Positions 57,576 through 64,000 of a DNA stretch of 64,000 nucleotides are shown here, piece by piece; positions within the stretch are counted from its first letter, which is position 1, and every line of letters begins with the position of its first letter. The stretch comes from JADMIH01 sp036399775. GTDB taxonomy: Bacteria; Chloroflexota; Chloroflexia; QHBQ01; JADMIH01. Below the pieces are notes generated by a model. That model was not told the DNA's origin. It was given only the letters and a program-made list of their open reading frames with translations, and made no database searches. The stretch covers positions 20,547 through 84,546 of the forward strand of contig DASWMJ010000072.1 of NCBI GenBank assembly GCA_036399775.1, given 5' to 3'. Position numbers and translations under genes: made by a program.

Positions 57576-57806
57576 ATAAGACATGAGACATCCCGAATTT
57601 AAGATTTACGCTTAGTCAAGCGTAATGTCCTAAGTTCAACCAAAAGAAAAAAGCAGAAACTGGGCGGCTGCGCCGCCCAGTTTCTGCTTTTTTCTTTTGG
57701 TTGAAAGTCCCTCCCCTTTGTGCGGGAAGGGGTTGGGAGGGGAGTACGCGTTCTTGTGTGCGTGAGGCAGGCACGAATATAAAATTCGGGATGTCTCATG
57801 TCTTAT
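57576..57806. mobile_element. Element with 25-bp inverted ends and a nested 34-bp hairpin
   Basis: Perfect 25-bp inverted repeats (57576-57600 and 57782-57806, starting ATAAGACATGAGACATCC) enclose a 34-bp perfect hairpin (57635-57668 with 57672-57705, loop TGC). They also enclose a small palindrome ACGCTT-AGTC-AAGCGT near 57607. There is no coding capacity. It fills most of 57453-57820 between the caspase and ABC ATPase genes and may terminate the latter. Confidence 0.75.
57635..57705 (-). terminator. 34-bp hairpin with GGGCGGC core and A6/T6 arms
   Basis: This is the longest of the terminator-like hairpins, perfect over 34 bp and about 115 bases past the ABC ATPase stop at 57821. The core CTGGGCGGC/GCCGCCCAG recurs in the hairpins at 9617 and 61483. 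The flank CTAAGTTCAA is shared with the one at 61483. Confidence 0.7.
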
Positions 57807-57820
57807 CATCCTATAGCTCT

Positions 57821-58990
57821 CTAACCGTACTGCGCGGTTTTCGCCTTCTCAAGCAGCGACTGTTGCGTTTCAGGGTCGAATGCATGCATTTTGTCCATGT
57901 TGAAGGATACGTCTATCACGTAGTCGGGCTGGGCCTCGGTCCTGGCGTCCATGCGGGCGACGAAGGTGTTCTGGCCGTTCACAAGGTACAGGTAGACTTC
58001 ACTACCCATCGGCTCAACTACATCCACGCGGGCGCGCACCGGCATGAGGTCGGCGGGGTCTTCGTCCTCATCCAGCATGCCCTGGGCGAAGCGGGCGTCA
58101 TGGATGTCCTGCGGGCGCAGGCCAAAAATGATGTCCTTGCCGGAATAGGGCGCGATCTGCTCTCTGTACCTGCTTGGCACCCTCAACCTGAGGCCGCTAT
58201 CCTCCCCCGTCGAGTCTGTAGAGAGCATGAGGCTTTCGCCTTCCTGTACAACATGCACCGTCACGAGGTTCATAGCGGGCGAGCCGATGAACCCTGCCAC
58301 GAACATATTCGTAGGGTTGGTGAAGAGGTTATGCGGCGTGTCCACCTGCTGCAACAACCCGTCCTTCATCACGGCGATGCGGTCGCCCATCGTCATAGCC
58401 TCAACCTGGTCGTGGGTTACGTACACGGTGGTGGTCTGGAGGCGCTGGTGGAGCTTGTTTAGCTCGGCGCGAGTCTGCACGCGCATCTTGGCGTCGAGGT
58501 TGGATAGAGGCTCGTCCATGAGGAAGACCTGCGGTTCGCGCACGATAGCGCGGCCCAACGCGACGCGCTGCCTCTGGCCGCCGGAGAGGGCGCGGGGCTT
58601 GCGGGCCAGCAGGTGCTTGATGCCCAGGCTGTCGGCCACCGCCTCCACCTTCGTCTTTATCTGGTCCCTCGGCATGCGGCGCAACTTGAGGGCAAACGCC
58701 ATGTTGTCGAACACGTTCATGTGGGGATAGAGGGCGTAGTTCTGGAAGACCATAGCGATGTCACGGTCTTTGGGCGCTACGTTGTTGACCACTCTCCCAC
58801 CTATGGAGACTGTGCCTTCCGATATATCCTCAAGCCCGGCGATCATGCGTAACGCCGTAGACTTGCCGCACCCCGACGGCCCAACCAGCACCATAAACTC
58901 CTTATCTCGAACTTCGAGATTCAGGTCGGTGATAGCTGTGACGTTGCCGCTGTAATGCTTAAATACCTTGTCAAACACTACGTTCGCCAT
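57821..58990 (-). CDS. Sugar ABC transporter ATPase (UgpC/MsmK/MalK-like)
   Basis: The 389-aa protein has Walker A (GPSGCGKST), the Q-loop (MVFQNYALYPHMNVFDN), the signature (LSGGQRQRVALGRAI), Walker B (VFLMDEPLSNLDAKMR) and the His switch (YVTHDQVEAMTMGDRI). The ~130-residue regulatory OB-fold C-terminal domain is typical of carbohydrate importers. No permease or binding-protein gene is near, so it probably serves several importers, as MsmK does. GGAGGGG precedes the ATG. Confidence 0.95.
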   Translation of the reverse strand: MANVVFDKVFKHYSGNVTAITDLNLEVRDKEFMVLVGPSGCGKSTALRMIAGLEDISEGTVSIGGRVVNNVAPKDRDIAMVFQNYALYPHMNVFDNMAFALKLRRMPRDQIKTKVEAVADSLGIKHLLARKPRALSGGQRQRVALGRAIVREPQVFLMDEPLSNLDAKMRVQTRAELNKLHQRLQTTTVYVTHDQVEAMTMGDRIAVMKDGLLQQVDTPHNLFTNPTNMFVAGFIGSPAMNLVTVHVVQEGESLMLSTDSTGEDSGLRLRVPSRYREQIAPYSGKDIIFGLRPQDIHDARFAQGMLDEDEDPADLMPVRARVDVVEPMGSEVYLYLVNGQNTFVARMDARTEAQPDYVIDVSFNMDKMHAFDPETQQSLLEKAKTAQYG

Positions 58991-59598
58991 ATGTCCCCTC
59001 CTTATGCTAAGAAAACAGCTATCGGAAAACGGAAGTCAGCTACCAGAAATTAGAATGGCAAATATCTGCTTGAGCCGAGCAGAATAAAGAATCCCTGGGT
59101 GGCCGCTGCCCTCCGCGCTGACTGCATGGCCCTACCTTGTGCTCTATTTTACTTTCTTCTTCTGATTTTTGCTATACCTGCGTGAGATATTCATCAAAAG
59201 TGATTCTGCTTTCCGGCTCGAAGCGGTGTCTCGCAAATTCTCACGGTATAGCCAGGGCTTCCTCGTGCAAGGTGCGTGCCCCGGTTGAAAAACGTGCGCG
59301 TGTTTATTGAACCACAAAGGCGCAGACATTATTGAGGGATCAAGCAATACGAACTACGCAATACGTTTCAGGTTTCACGCCCTATTGTATACCCGCATGT
59401 ATGCCTGATTGTATATCCCATTCTTGAAGAAAATGTGTTTTAATATGGGCAGATACCGCGACTATGGGAGGTGATGAGCAGGGATAGATATTGGTAAGCC
59501 GAGGATTGGCAGGCGCGGTAAGATAGCGCCGGTAGCACAAAGAGATGGTTCTCACCGAGGAGACCTGAATTTTATCACCGAGAAGGAGAGAATGCACT
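58991..59598. other. Non-coding region with repeat traces
   Basis: I see no gene in these 608 bases. It contains an imperfect heptamer zone (GCAATAC, GAACTAC, GCAATAC units near 59345-59366), one arm of the ACCACAAAG repeat (59308-59320) and AT-rich stretches, but no promoter match strong enough to list. Confidence 0.6.
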
Positions 59599-60855
59599 AT
59601 GTTTCGTAAAGCACGTTTGATAACCGCCATGTTCCTGATGCCGGTATTGCTTGTATCGGTTGCGGGCACCCGCCCCGCGGATGCCGCCCCGGCGACACAG
59701 GCAGGGCCGCAGAAATGGACCATCATGAACGGGCAGGCGATTACAACCACCGAGGGCGAGAAGCCCGCATGGCAGGCGTTGAAGTTCTACACCGAAGAGA
59801 TCACCATTGCCGCTGGGGATACTATTACCTGGAAGCATAACTCTTTGCAGGAGCCGCATAACGTCGTATTCCTCGGCCCCCAGACCACCATACCCGAAGA
59901 CCCGATGGTCGAGCCTCCGGCGGGTGGGCAAGGTGAGCCGCGCCTCGCCGTGAACCCGTTGCTACTCTTCCCCCAGGGAGGCAACACTTACGACGGCACT
60001 GCCTACACAGGCTCAGGATTCATGGCGGTGGGCCTCCCCGGCCCAATGGAATACAGCCTTACCTTCCCCAAGGCCGGCACATATACGTACTTATGCTCCA
60101 TCCACTCCGGGCAACTGCCCGACGGCACTATAGTGGGCATGGTCGGCAAAGTCACAGTCATGGCTGCCGGCAGCGCGCTACCCATGACACCGGCGCAGGT
60201 GCAGGCCGAGGCGACTTCCCAGATGGAGGCCGACGTACAGAAGGCCAAGCAGTTGGAGCCGCAAGCCAAGCAGTCCACCATGTCCAGCACGGCAGGCCCC
60301 AACGGCACGACCGTATATCACGTCATGTCAGGTTACGTAGACAGGCAAGCCAAGCTGGAATACCAGAGGTTCATCGATGAAGATATCACTATCAACGTAG
60401 GGGATACCGTTGAATGGACTTCAGCTTCCTTCCACACAGTGACCTTCGGAGAAGAGCCGGAGCTAGTCCAGTTTGAGCCTCAGCCGCAGGGTCCGCCCAA
60501 GGTATACTACAACCCGATGGCGTATGCGCCCATAGGCGGCCCGGTACACCAGGGTAACGGCTACTACAACTCTGCTTTCCTCGTCGAAGGCCCGCTACCG
60601 CCCGGCGCGCCCCCCATCCTGGCCGACAAGTACTCGCTCACTTTCAGCCAGCCTGGGCGCTACGAGTACATCTGCATACCGCATTACCAGCTAGGCATGG
60701 ACGGAACGATCACCGTGCGGACCAGTGGCGGCCAGCCCGGCATGCCTCGCACGGGCGGCAGCATGATCGAAATGCTGTGGGCGCTGTCGGCCTTAGCCGC
60801 CCTAGCGCTAGGCATCAGCGGCTTCGCCCTCCGGCGTCACCGGGCGAGAGGGTAG
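59599..60855 (+). CDS. Double-cupredoxin cell-surface protein with sorting-like tail
   Basis: The 418-aa protein has a signal peptide (ITAMFLMPVLLVSVAGTRPADA). Two blue-copper (cupredoxin) domains follow, about 40-195 and 235-380. The first has a His near EPHNVVF and the second ligands in YLCSIHSGQ. The second domain has FHTVTF and YICIPHYQLGM, giving a full His-Cys-His-Met set. The C-terminus is MPRTGG, a membrane span (MLWALSALAALALGISGFAL) and RRHRARG, an LPxTG-like sorting or anchoring tail. The protein probably carries electrons or binds copper outside the cell. AAGGAG lies 10 bases upstream. Its TAG stop starts a heptamer run. Confidence 0.88.
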   Translation: MFRKARLITAMFLMPVLLVSVAGTRPADAAPATQAGPQKWTIMNGQAITTTEGEKPAWQALKFYTEEITIAAGDTITWKHNSLQEPHNVVFLGPQTTIPEDPMVEPPAGGQGEPRLAVNPLLLFPQGGNTYDGTAYTGSGFMAVGLPGPMEYSLTFPKAGTYTYLCSIHSGQLPDGTIVGMVGKVTVMAAGSALPMTPAQVQAEATSQMEADVQKAKQLEPQAKQSTMSSTAGPNGTTVYHVMSGYVDRQAKLEYQRFIDEDITINVGDTVEWTSASFHTVTFGEEPELVQFEPQPQGPPKVYYNPMAYAPIGGPVHQGNGYYNSAFLVEGPLPPGAPPILADKYSLTFSQPGRYEYICIPHYQLGMDGTITVRTSGGQPGMPRTGGSMIEMLWALSALAALALGISGFALRRHRARG

Positions 60856-60940
60856 GACGTGATGCGTATTGCGTAGTACGTATTGCGTAAGAGTGATAAC
60901 CAAACTAGCATTCACGTAATGCATACTACGCAATACGCGC
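60853..60940. repeat. Heptamer arrays TATTGCG/TAGTACG, inverted pair
   Basis: From the stop codon, units TAGGACG, TGATGCG, TATTGCG, TAGTACG, TATTGCG and TAAGAGT run in register. The inverse block (60917-60940: ACGTAAT, GCATACT, ACGCAAT, ACGCGC) ends directly at the ribosome-binding site of the next gene. Confidence 0.75.
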
Positions 60941-60952
60941 AAGGAGCCACCG

Positions 60953-61453
60953 ATGTTTATGCTGGACGAGAGCAGCAGGGTCGTGGACAAGAGCGTTGTG
61001 CTGCTGCCGGGTGCGGGGAAGGCTTTCTCCATACCGGGCTGCACGGCGCTTTGCAAGGTCGGTGGGGAGGATACGGGCGGGGCGTGGGCGGCTGTCGAAT
61101 GCACTCTTGCATCTGACGCGCCCGGCCTGCCCCTCCACGTAAACACCCTGGAAGACCAGGCATTCTACATCCTGGAAGGCACTCTCACCTTCCGGCTGGG
61201 CGAGCGCACTACCCACGCTTCGGCGGAGTCGCTCATCTTCGTCCCTAGAGGCTCCGTTCACACTTGCCGCAATCTTGGCGACGAGCCTGTTCGCTTCCTG
61301 TGGGTACTTTCCCCGGCGGGCCTGGAGAGGTCCTTCGCGGACCTATCAAAGCTACTCAACGAGGGGCCTGCGTGGCCTCACAGCATCGCCAGGCTGATAC
61401 CCCTCTACGGGAAATATGGCCTCGAAGTAAAGGGGCCGCCAATCGGTACGTAA
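60953..61453 (+). CDS. Cupin-domain protein
   Basis: The 166-aa protein has one cupin fold: LPLHVNTLEDQAFYILEGTLTFRLGERT is motif 1 (His and Glu present) and FVPRGSVHTCRNLGDEPVRFLWVLSPAG is motif 2 (His). Such proteins bind a metal and may be isomerases, dioxygenases or sensors. AAGGAG lies 6 bases upstream. It is co-oriented with the cupredoxin gene and separated from it by an inverted heptamer pair, so it may be expressed separately. Confidence 0.87.
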   Translation: MFMLDESSRVVDKSVVLLPGAGKAFSIPGCTALCKVGGEDTGGAWAAVECTLASDAPGLPLHVNTLEDQAFYILEGTLTFRLGERTTHASAESLIFVPRGSVHTCRNLGDEPVRFLWVLSPAGLERSFADLSKLLNEGPAWPHSIARLIPLYGKYGLEVKGPPIGT

Positions 61454-61482
61454 CTTCGAGCCTACTACCCTAAGTTCAAACA

Positions 61483-61535
61483 AATGAAAAAGCATACAAT
61501 GGGCGGCGCAACCGCCCATTGTATGCTTTTTCATT
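61483..61535 (+). terminator. 24-bp hairpin terminator after the cupin gene
   Basis: A perfect 24-bp stem (arms 61483-61506 and 61512-61535, loop CGCAA) has A5 and T5 in the arms and the ATGGGCGG/CCGCCCAT core. It lies about 30 bases past the stop. Confidence 0.82.
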
Positions 61536-61628
61536 ACCAGGGACGTAATAGCGGGAACATTTTCCAACAGGGCGGCGTTTTAGGGATACCGACCTTAGCC
61601 ATTGACAGGTACATAGGAGGAAAACCCA

Positions 61629-63470
61629 ATGAAAAGCCGCCTTTCGTCACTTACCAACCTGGCGTTACTCGCCCTGCTTGTGTTCACTACCATCGCCTGT
61701 GGTGCCGAAGCCTCTGGTCCCAGTTCCGTCTCAGGATTACTGAGTGCCCCTTCCAGAGCGAGAGGAGAAGAAGCAGGCCGCGACACATCTCACAGTGGGG
61801 TAATGGCCGAGTCTACCGCAGCCGTTCTCGCGGATATGTCATCGCCCAGCAGCGAATCGGCGGATTTCGCTGCCCCGGTAAGTAAAGAGGCAGCCGGCGC
61901 GATGGCTACTCCAGTGGTGCGCGGCATGGCACCGGCTGCCTCTCTCCCAAGTGGACCGCCAGCCACCGGAGGCGGCGAAGCCCTCAACTTTGGAATGGAA
62001 TCCCCACCCAGCCGCTACCAGTCCTCTCTCACCGCCGGGCAGGTGGACGACAACGCCAAATTTGACGACTACCTGGCCTTTCTCAACACCTATCAGGGTG
62101 CCCCTGTGCTAAGCATCCCGGTGGCGCAGAGGCTCTTCGTGCGCGTGGTGGACGGCGACCAGCACCCTGTGGCGGGTGCGCGGGTCCAGCTATTCGACGG
62201 GGAGCGTGCCGTGTTCGACGGTAGCACCGTTAGCGACGGGCGAGCGCTTTTCCTGCCCGAAGCGGCCAACGCATCTCAGGCCCAGCAATTCCGCGCCGTC
62301 GTAAGCCGAGGCCAGCATCAGGTGGAGGCCACCCTGAAGGCGGGAGTGCTCGACCAGACCGTTACCCTCGCCAGCCTCAAGGATAACACCGGGGCCGTCG
62401 GCCTCGACATAGCGTTCCTTCTCGACGCGACAGGCAGCATGGGCGACGAGATAGACAAGATCAAGGCCACAGTGGACGGCGTTGCCGCCCGCATCGAGCA
62501 GCTACCCGGCAGCAGCCAGCCGCGCTTCGGCCTGGTGGCCTACCAGGATGTAGGCGATAACTTCGTTACCAAGGCCTGGGACTTCGCTGGCGTGCGGGAG
62601 TTCAGCCAGAACCTCTCCGGCGTATCGGCGCTGGGCGGCGGCGACGATCCGGAGGCGGTAAACGCGGGCCTGCGCGACGCCATCAACCTGCAAGGCTGGG
62701 CCGATAACTCTACCGGCAGGCGCTTGCGCATGATAGTGCTGGTGGGCGACGCCCCACCCCACCTCGACTACCCCAACGATCCACCTTATACCGACCTGTT
62801 GCGGCAAGCCGTCGCTAAGGGCATCAAGATATTTCCTATAGGCGCGAGCGGCCTTGACGACCAGGGCGAGTACATCTTCCGCCAGTTCGCCCAGGTGACG
62901 CAGGGCCAGTTCATCTTCCTCACCTACGCGAACGGCGTGTCGGGCGCGCCTGGCACAGCCACCGACCACAGCGTATCCGATTTCACCGTGCAGAACCTCG
63001 ACACGCTGGTAGTCAACCTGGTAGCAGGTGAAGTCGCCAACCAGACGGGCGAGCGCACCCAGTCATATAGCCCGGCGTCAGCCTCCGTAATCGCGCCAGC
63101 CACCCCCGCCCCCGCCCCTAAGGGCCTGTTCGCCTCCATCGGGGACACGATACGCAACTTCACCGACATAACGGTAAGTTGGAGCACAGCTTTCTGGCTT
63201 CTGGTCCTGGGCATGATGCTGGCCTGGGCGGGCCGATCTCCCCAACGTGCCCGCCTCGCCGGGTTCCTCCCCGGTCGCCAACTCGCGCCCGGCCCGCAGG
63301 ACGACATCCTCGTGCCGGAAGGCACACTTGATAGCGCCTCGGCATACGTCGCCCCTCGAAGCGCGGCGAACGTGAAGCTGTACGTAAAGGCACGCTCTAA
63401 GGGGACGGGCGAGCAGCACACGATACCACTGCGCTCTCTACCGCCCGATGTGGCAGCAAGGATGCGCTAG
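61629..63470 (+). CDS. von Willebrand factor A lipoprotein with C-terminal membrane span
   Basis: The 613-aa protein starts behind AGGAGG and has a lipobox (FTTIAC), so it is probably a surface lipoprotein. A Ser/Ala-rich region to about 130 is followed by a small beta domain (VAQRLFVRVVDGDQHPVAGARVQLFDG). A VWA domain (about 255-475) has a MIDAS DxTGS variant (DIAFLLDATGSMGDEIDKIKA) and GDAPPHLDYPN. After a Pro/Ala linker there is a membrane span (TAFWLLVLGMMLAWAG) and a ~70-residue tail. It probably binds a partner protein through metal. The same MIDAS variant is common in surface VWA proteins. Confidence 0.9.
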   Translation: MKSRLSSLTNLALLALLVFTTIACGAEASGPSSVSGLLSAPSRARGEEAGRDTSHSGVMAESTAAVLADMSSPSSESADFAAPVSKEAAGAMATPVVRGMAPAASLPSGPPATGGGEALNFGMESPPSRYQSSLTAGQVDDNAKFDDYLAFLNTYQGAPVLSIPVAQRLFVRVVDGDQHPVAGARVQLFDGERAVFDGSTVSDGRALFLPEAANASQAQQFRAVVSRGQHQVEATLKAGVLDQTVTLASLKDNTGAVGLDIAFLLDATGSMGDEIDKIKATVDGVAARIEQLPGSSQPRFGLVAYQDVGDNFVTKAWDFAGVREFSQNLSGVSALGGGDDPEAVNAGLRDAINLQGWADNSTGRRLRMIVLVGDAPPHLDYPNDPPYTDLLRQAVAKGIKIFPIGASGLDDQGEYIFRQFAQVTQGQFIFLTYANGVSGAPGTATDHSVSDFTVQNLDTLVVNLVAGEVANQTGERTQSYSPASASVIAPATPAPAPKGLFASIGDTIRNFTDITVSWSTAFWLLVLGMMLAWAGRSPQRARLAGFLPGRQLAPGPQDDILVPEGTLDSASAYVAPRSAANVKLYVKARSKGTGEQHTIPLRSLPPDVAARMR

Positions 63471-63505
63471 ACATCAACTGAATTATGATGTGGGGAGGCG
63501 CTTTA

Positions 63506-63712
63506 TCAGCTAAAGTTGGGGGAGGCATTGCAGATGTTCTGCTGCCCGGCTTGCTTGCCACAAGCCATGCCGTAGGCAACTGGCTGGAACGGCTCACTCC
63601 ACAGCAACCGGGGTGGCTCGAACGGTAGGCGGGCTTCCGCGATGAAGGGGGCTTCTGTCTCCAGGGTAGGAGCGTCGCGCTCCTCTTGAGGCTCCATAGG
63701 ATGATTATCCAC
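63506..63712 (-). CDS. Small Cys-containing peptide, 68 aa
   Basis: A GTG start lies 8 bases after AAGGGGGAG. The product has a polar leader-like N-terminus (MDNHPMEPQEERDAPTLETEAPF), an aromatic/Pro segment (EARLPFEPPRLLWSEPF) and a short tail with two cysteines (MACGKQAGQQNICNASPNFS). The shape (acidic leader, small Cys-rich core) is that of many precursor peptides, but no maturation enzyme is visible in this window. It may also be a free small protein. It lies convergent to the VWA gene and upstream of the incomplete gene at 63820. Confidence 0.5.
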   Translation of the reverse strand: MDNHPMEPQEERDAPTLETEAPFIAEARLPFEPPRLLWSEPFQPVAYGMACGKQAGQQNICNASPNFS

Positions 63713-63770
63713 GGTCGTACTCCCCCTTATTGAGGATGTGCTGTATACGAACGGTGCTTATTATGTGAAG

Positions 63771-63808
63771 CTTTTGTACGGGAGGATGTTTGTCCTCCCG
63801 TACAAAAG
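63771..63808 (-). terminator. 16-bp hairpin after the incomplete gene
   Basis: A perfect stem CTTTTGTACGGGAGGA with its complement and a 6-base loop lies 12 bases past the stop at 63820. Confidence 0.75.
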
Positions 63809-63819
63809 AGAATTGCGTT

Positions 63820-64000
63820 TTAGCGAGCCAGAGTGAACTGGGTCTTAGCAAGCATGTCAGGGTTCTGGTCGAGGCGTACCTCTACCTGCCAGTTGCCCGG
63901 CATGCGTCCCATCCACGTCCCTGCTATCGGCAGTTGCCCCCATACTACAGCGCCCTGTGCCGTCATCTGTGCCCGGCTTACCTTCACAGGGTGCAGCACT
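63820..64000 (-). CDS. Incomplete gene, C-terminal end only
   Basis: The last 59 codons of a protein whose start lies beyond the right edge. The visible part reads VKVSRAQMTAQGAVVWGQLP, then GTWMGRMPGNWQVEVRLDQNPDMLAKTQFTLAR at the end. The pattern GxW...MPGNWQVEVR resembles the end of a beta-sandwich domain, such as those of the YtkA/CopC-like copper proteins, which would fit the cupredoxin nearby. The family cannot be fixed from so short a piece. Confidence 0.7.
   Translation of the reverse strand, partial: VLHPVKVSRAQMTAQGAVVWGQLPIAGTWMGRMPGNWQVEVRLDQNPDMLAKTQFTLAR

Overview
The window is about 64 kb of GC-rich bacterial chromosome, visibly near 58-60% GC, with several AT-richer patches. 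It probably comes from a member of the Chloroflexota or a close relative. This is an inference from style, not from a marker phylogeny: Thr/Pro-rich secreted proteins with S-layer homology repeats, a paired 'FxExG...YWxxHGGLAxxGYPI...QYFERAxFExHPE' module in two exported enzymes, GTAGGGGCGACCC palindromes, and many heptamer tandem repeats between genes. No rRNA or tRNA gene was seen, and no complete mobile element or CRISPR array.

Layout. 1-11 kb: the tail of an ABC ATPase, a small Cys-rich protein, a three-SH3 NlpC/P60 cell-wall hydrolase, a ferritin-like membrane protein, a TetR-ATPase-permease export operon with two matching palindromic operators, a two-TM K+-channel-like protein, an exported gamma-glutamyltransferase and a coupled pair of membrane proteins. 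11-14.4 kb: the rpsP-khpA-rimM translation operon behind a strong promoter, two small membrane genes and a CBS-pair protein. 14.4-31 kb: mostly envelope and secreted functions (TolB-like, FemABX, NYN nuclease, hydrolases, an S-layer-anchored metalloprotease, a large GT-C-like membrane protein, an Eis-like acetyltransferase, a C39-like lipoprotein and a PRC-barrel protein). 31-43 kb: an ABC-F protein, a 1.1-kb C-rich region, a mercuric-reductase-like flavoprotein with an ATP-grasp ligase, an orphan response regulator, a glycoside hydrolase and a metallophosphoesterase.

43.3-48 kb is an AT-richer accessory island. It holds an alpha-toroid/AAA+ ATPase fusion divergent from a PfkB-type kinase, followed by a decayed NUDIX gene and a CbrC-like protein. 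48-52 kb carries the GlgE-maltokinase pair of the alpha-glucan pathway. 52-58 kb holds a second AT-rich gene (2 TM plus a PLD-like fold), a DUF1801 protein, an ArsR-SRPBCC operon and a metacaspase-like protease. 58-64 kb holds an MsmK/UgpC-type sugar ABC ATPase, a double-cupredoxin surface protein, a cupin, a von Willebrand A lipoprotein, a small Cys peptide gene and one incomplete gene.

The most unusual signal is not a gene. At least nine genes end at a tandem array whose period is exactly seven bases and which begins at, or supplies, the stop codon. Several arrays form inverted pairs, and one 63-base array lies in frame inside a FemABX gene. Alongside these are several families of small palindromic elements, two of them visibly nested, and a set of long (17-34 bp) terminator-like hairpins.
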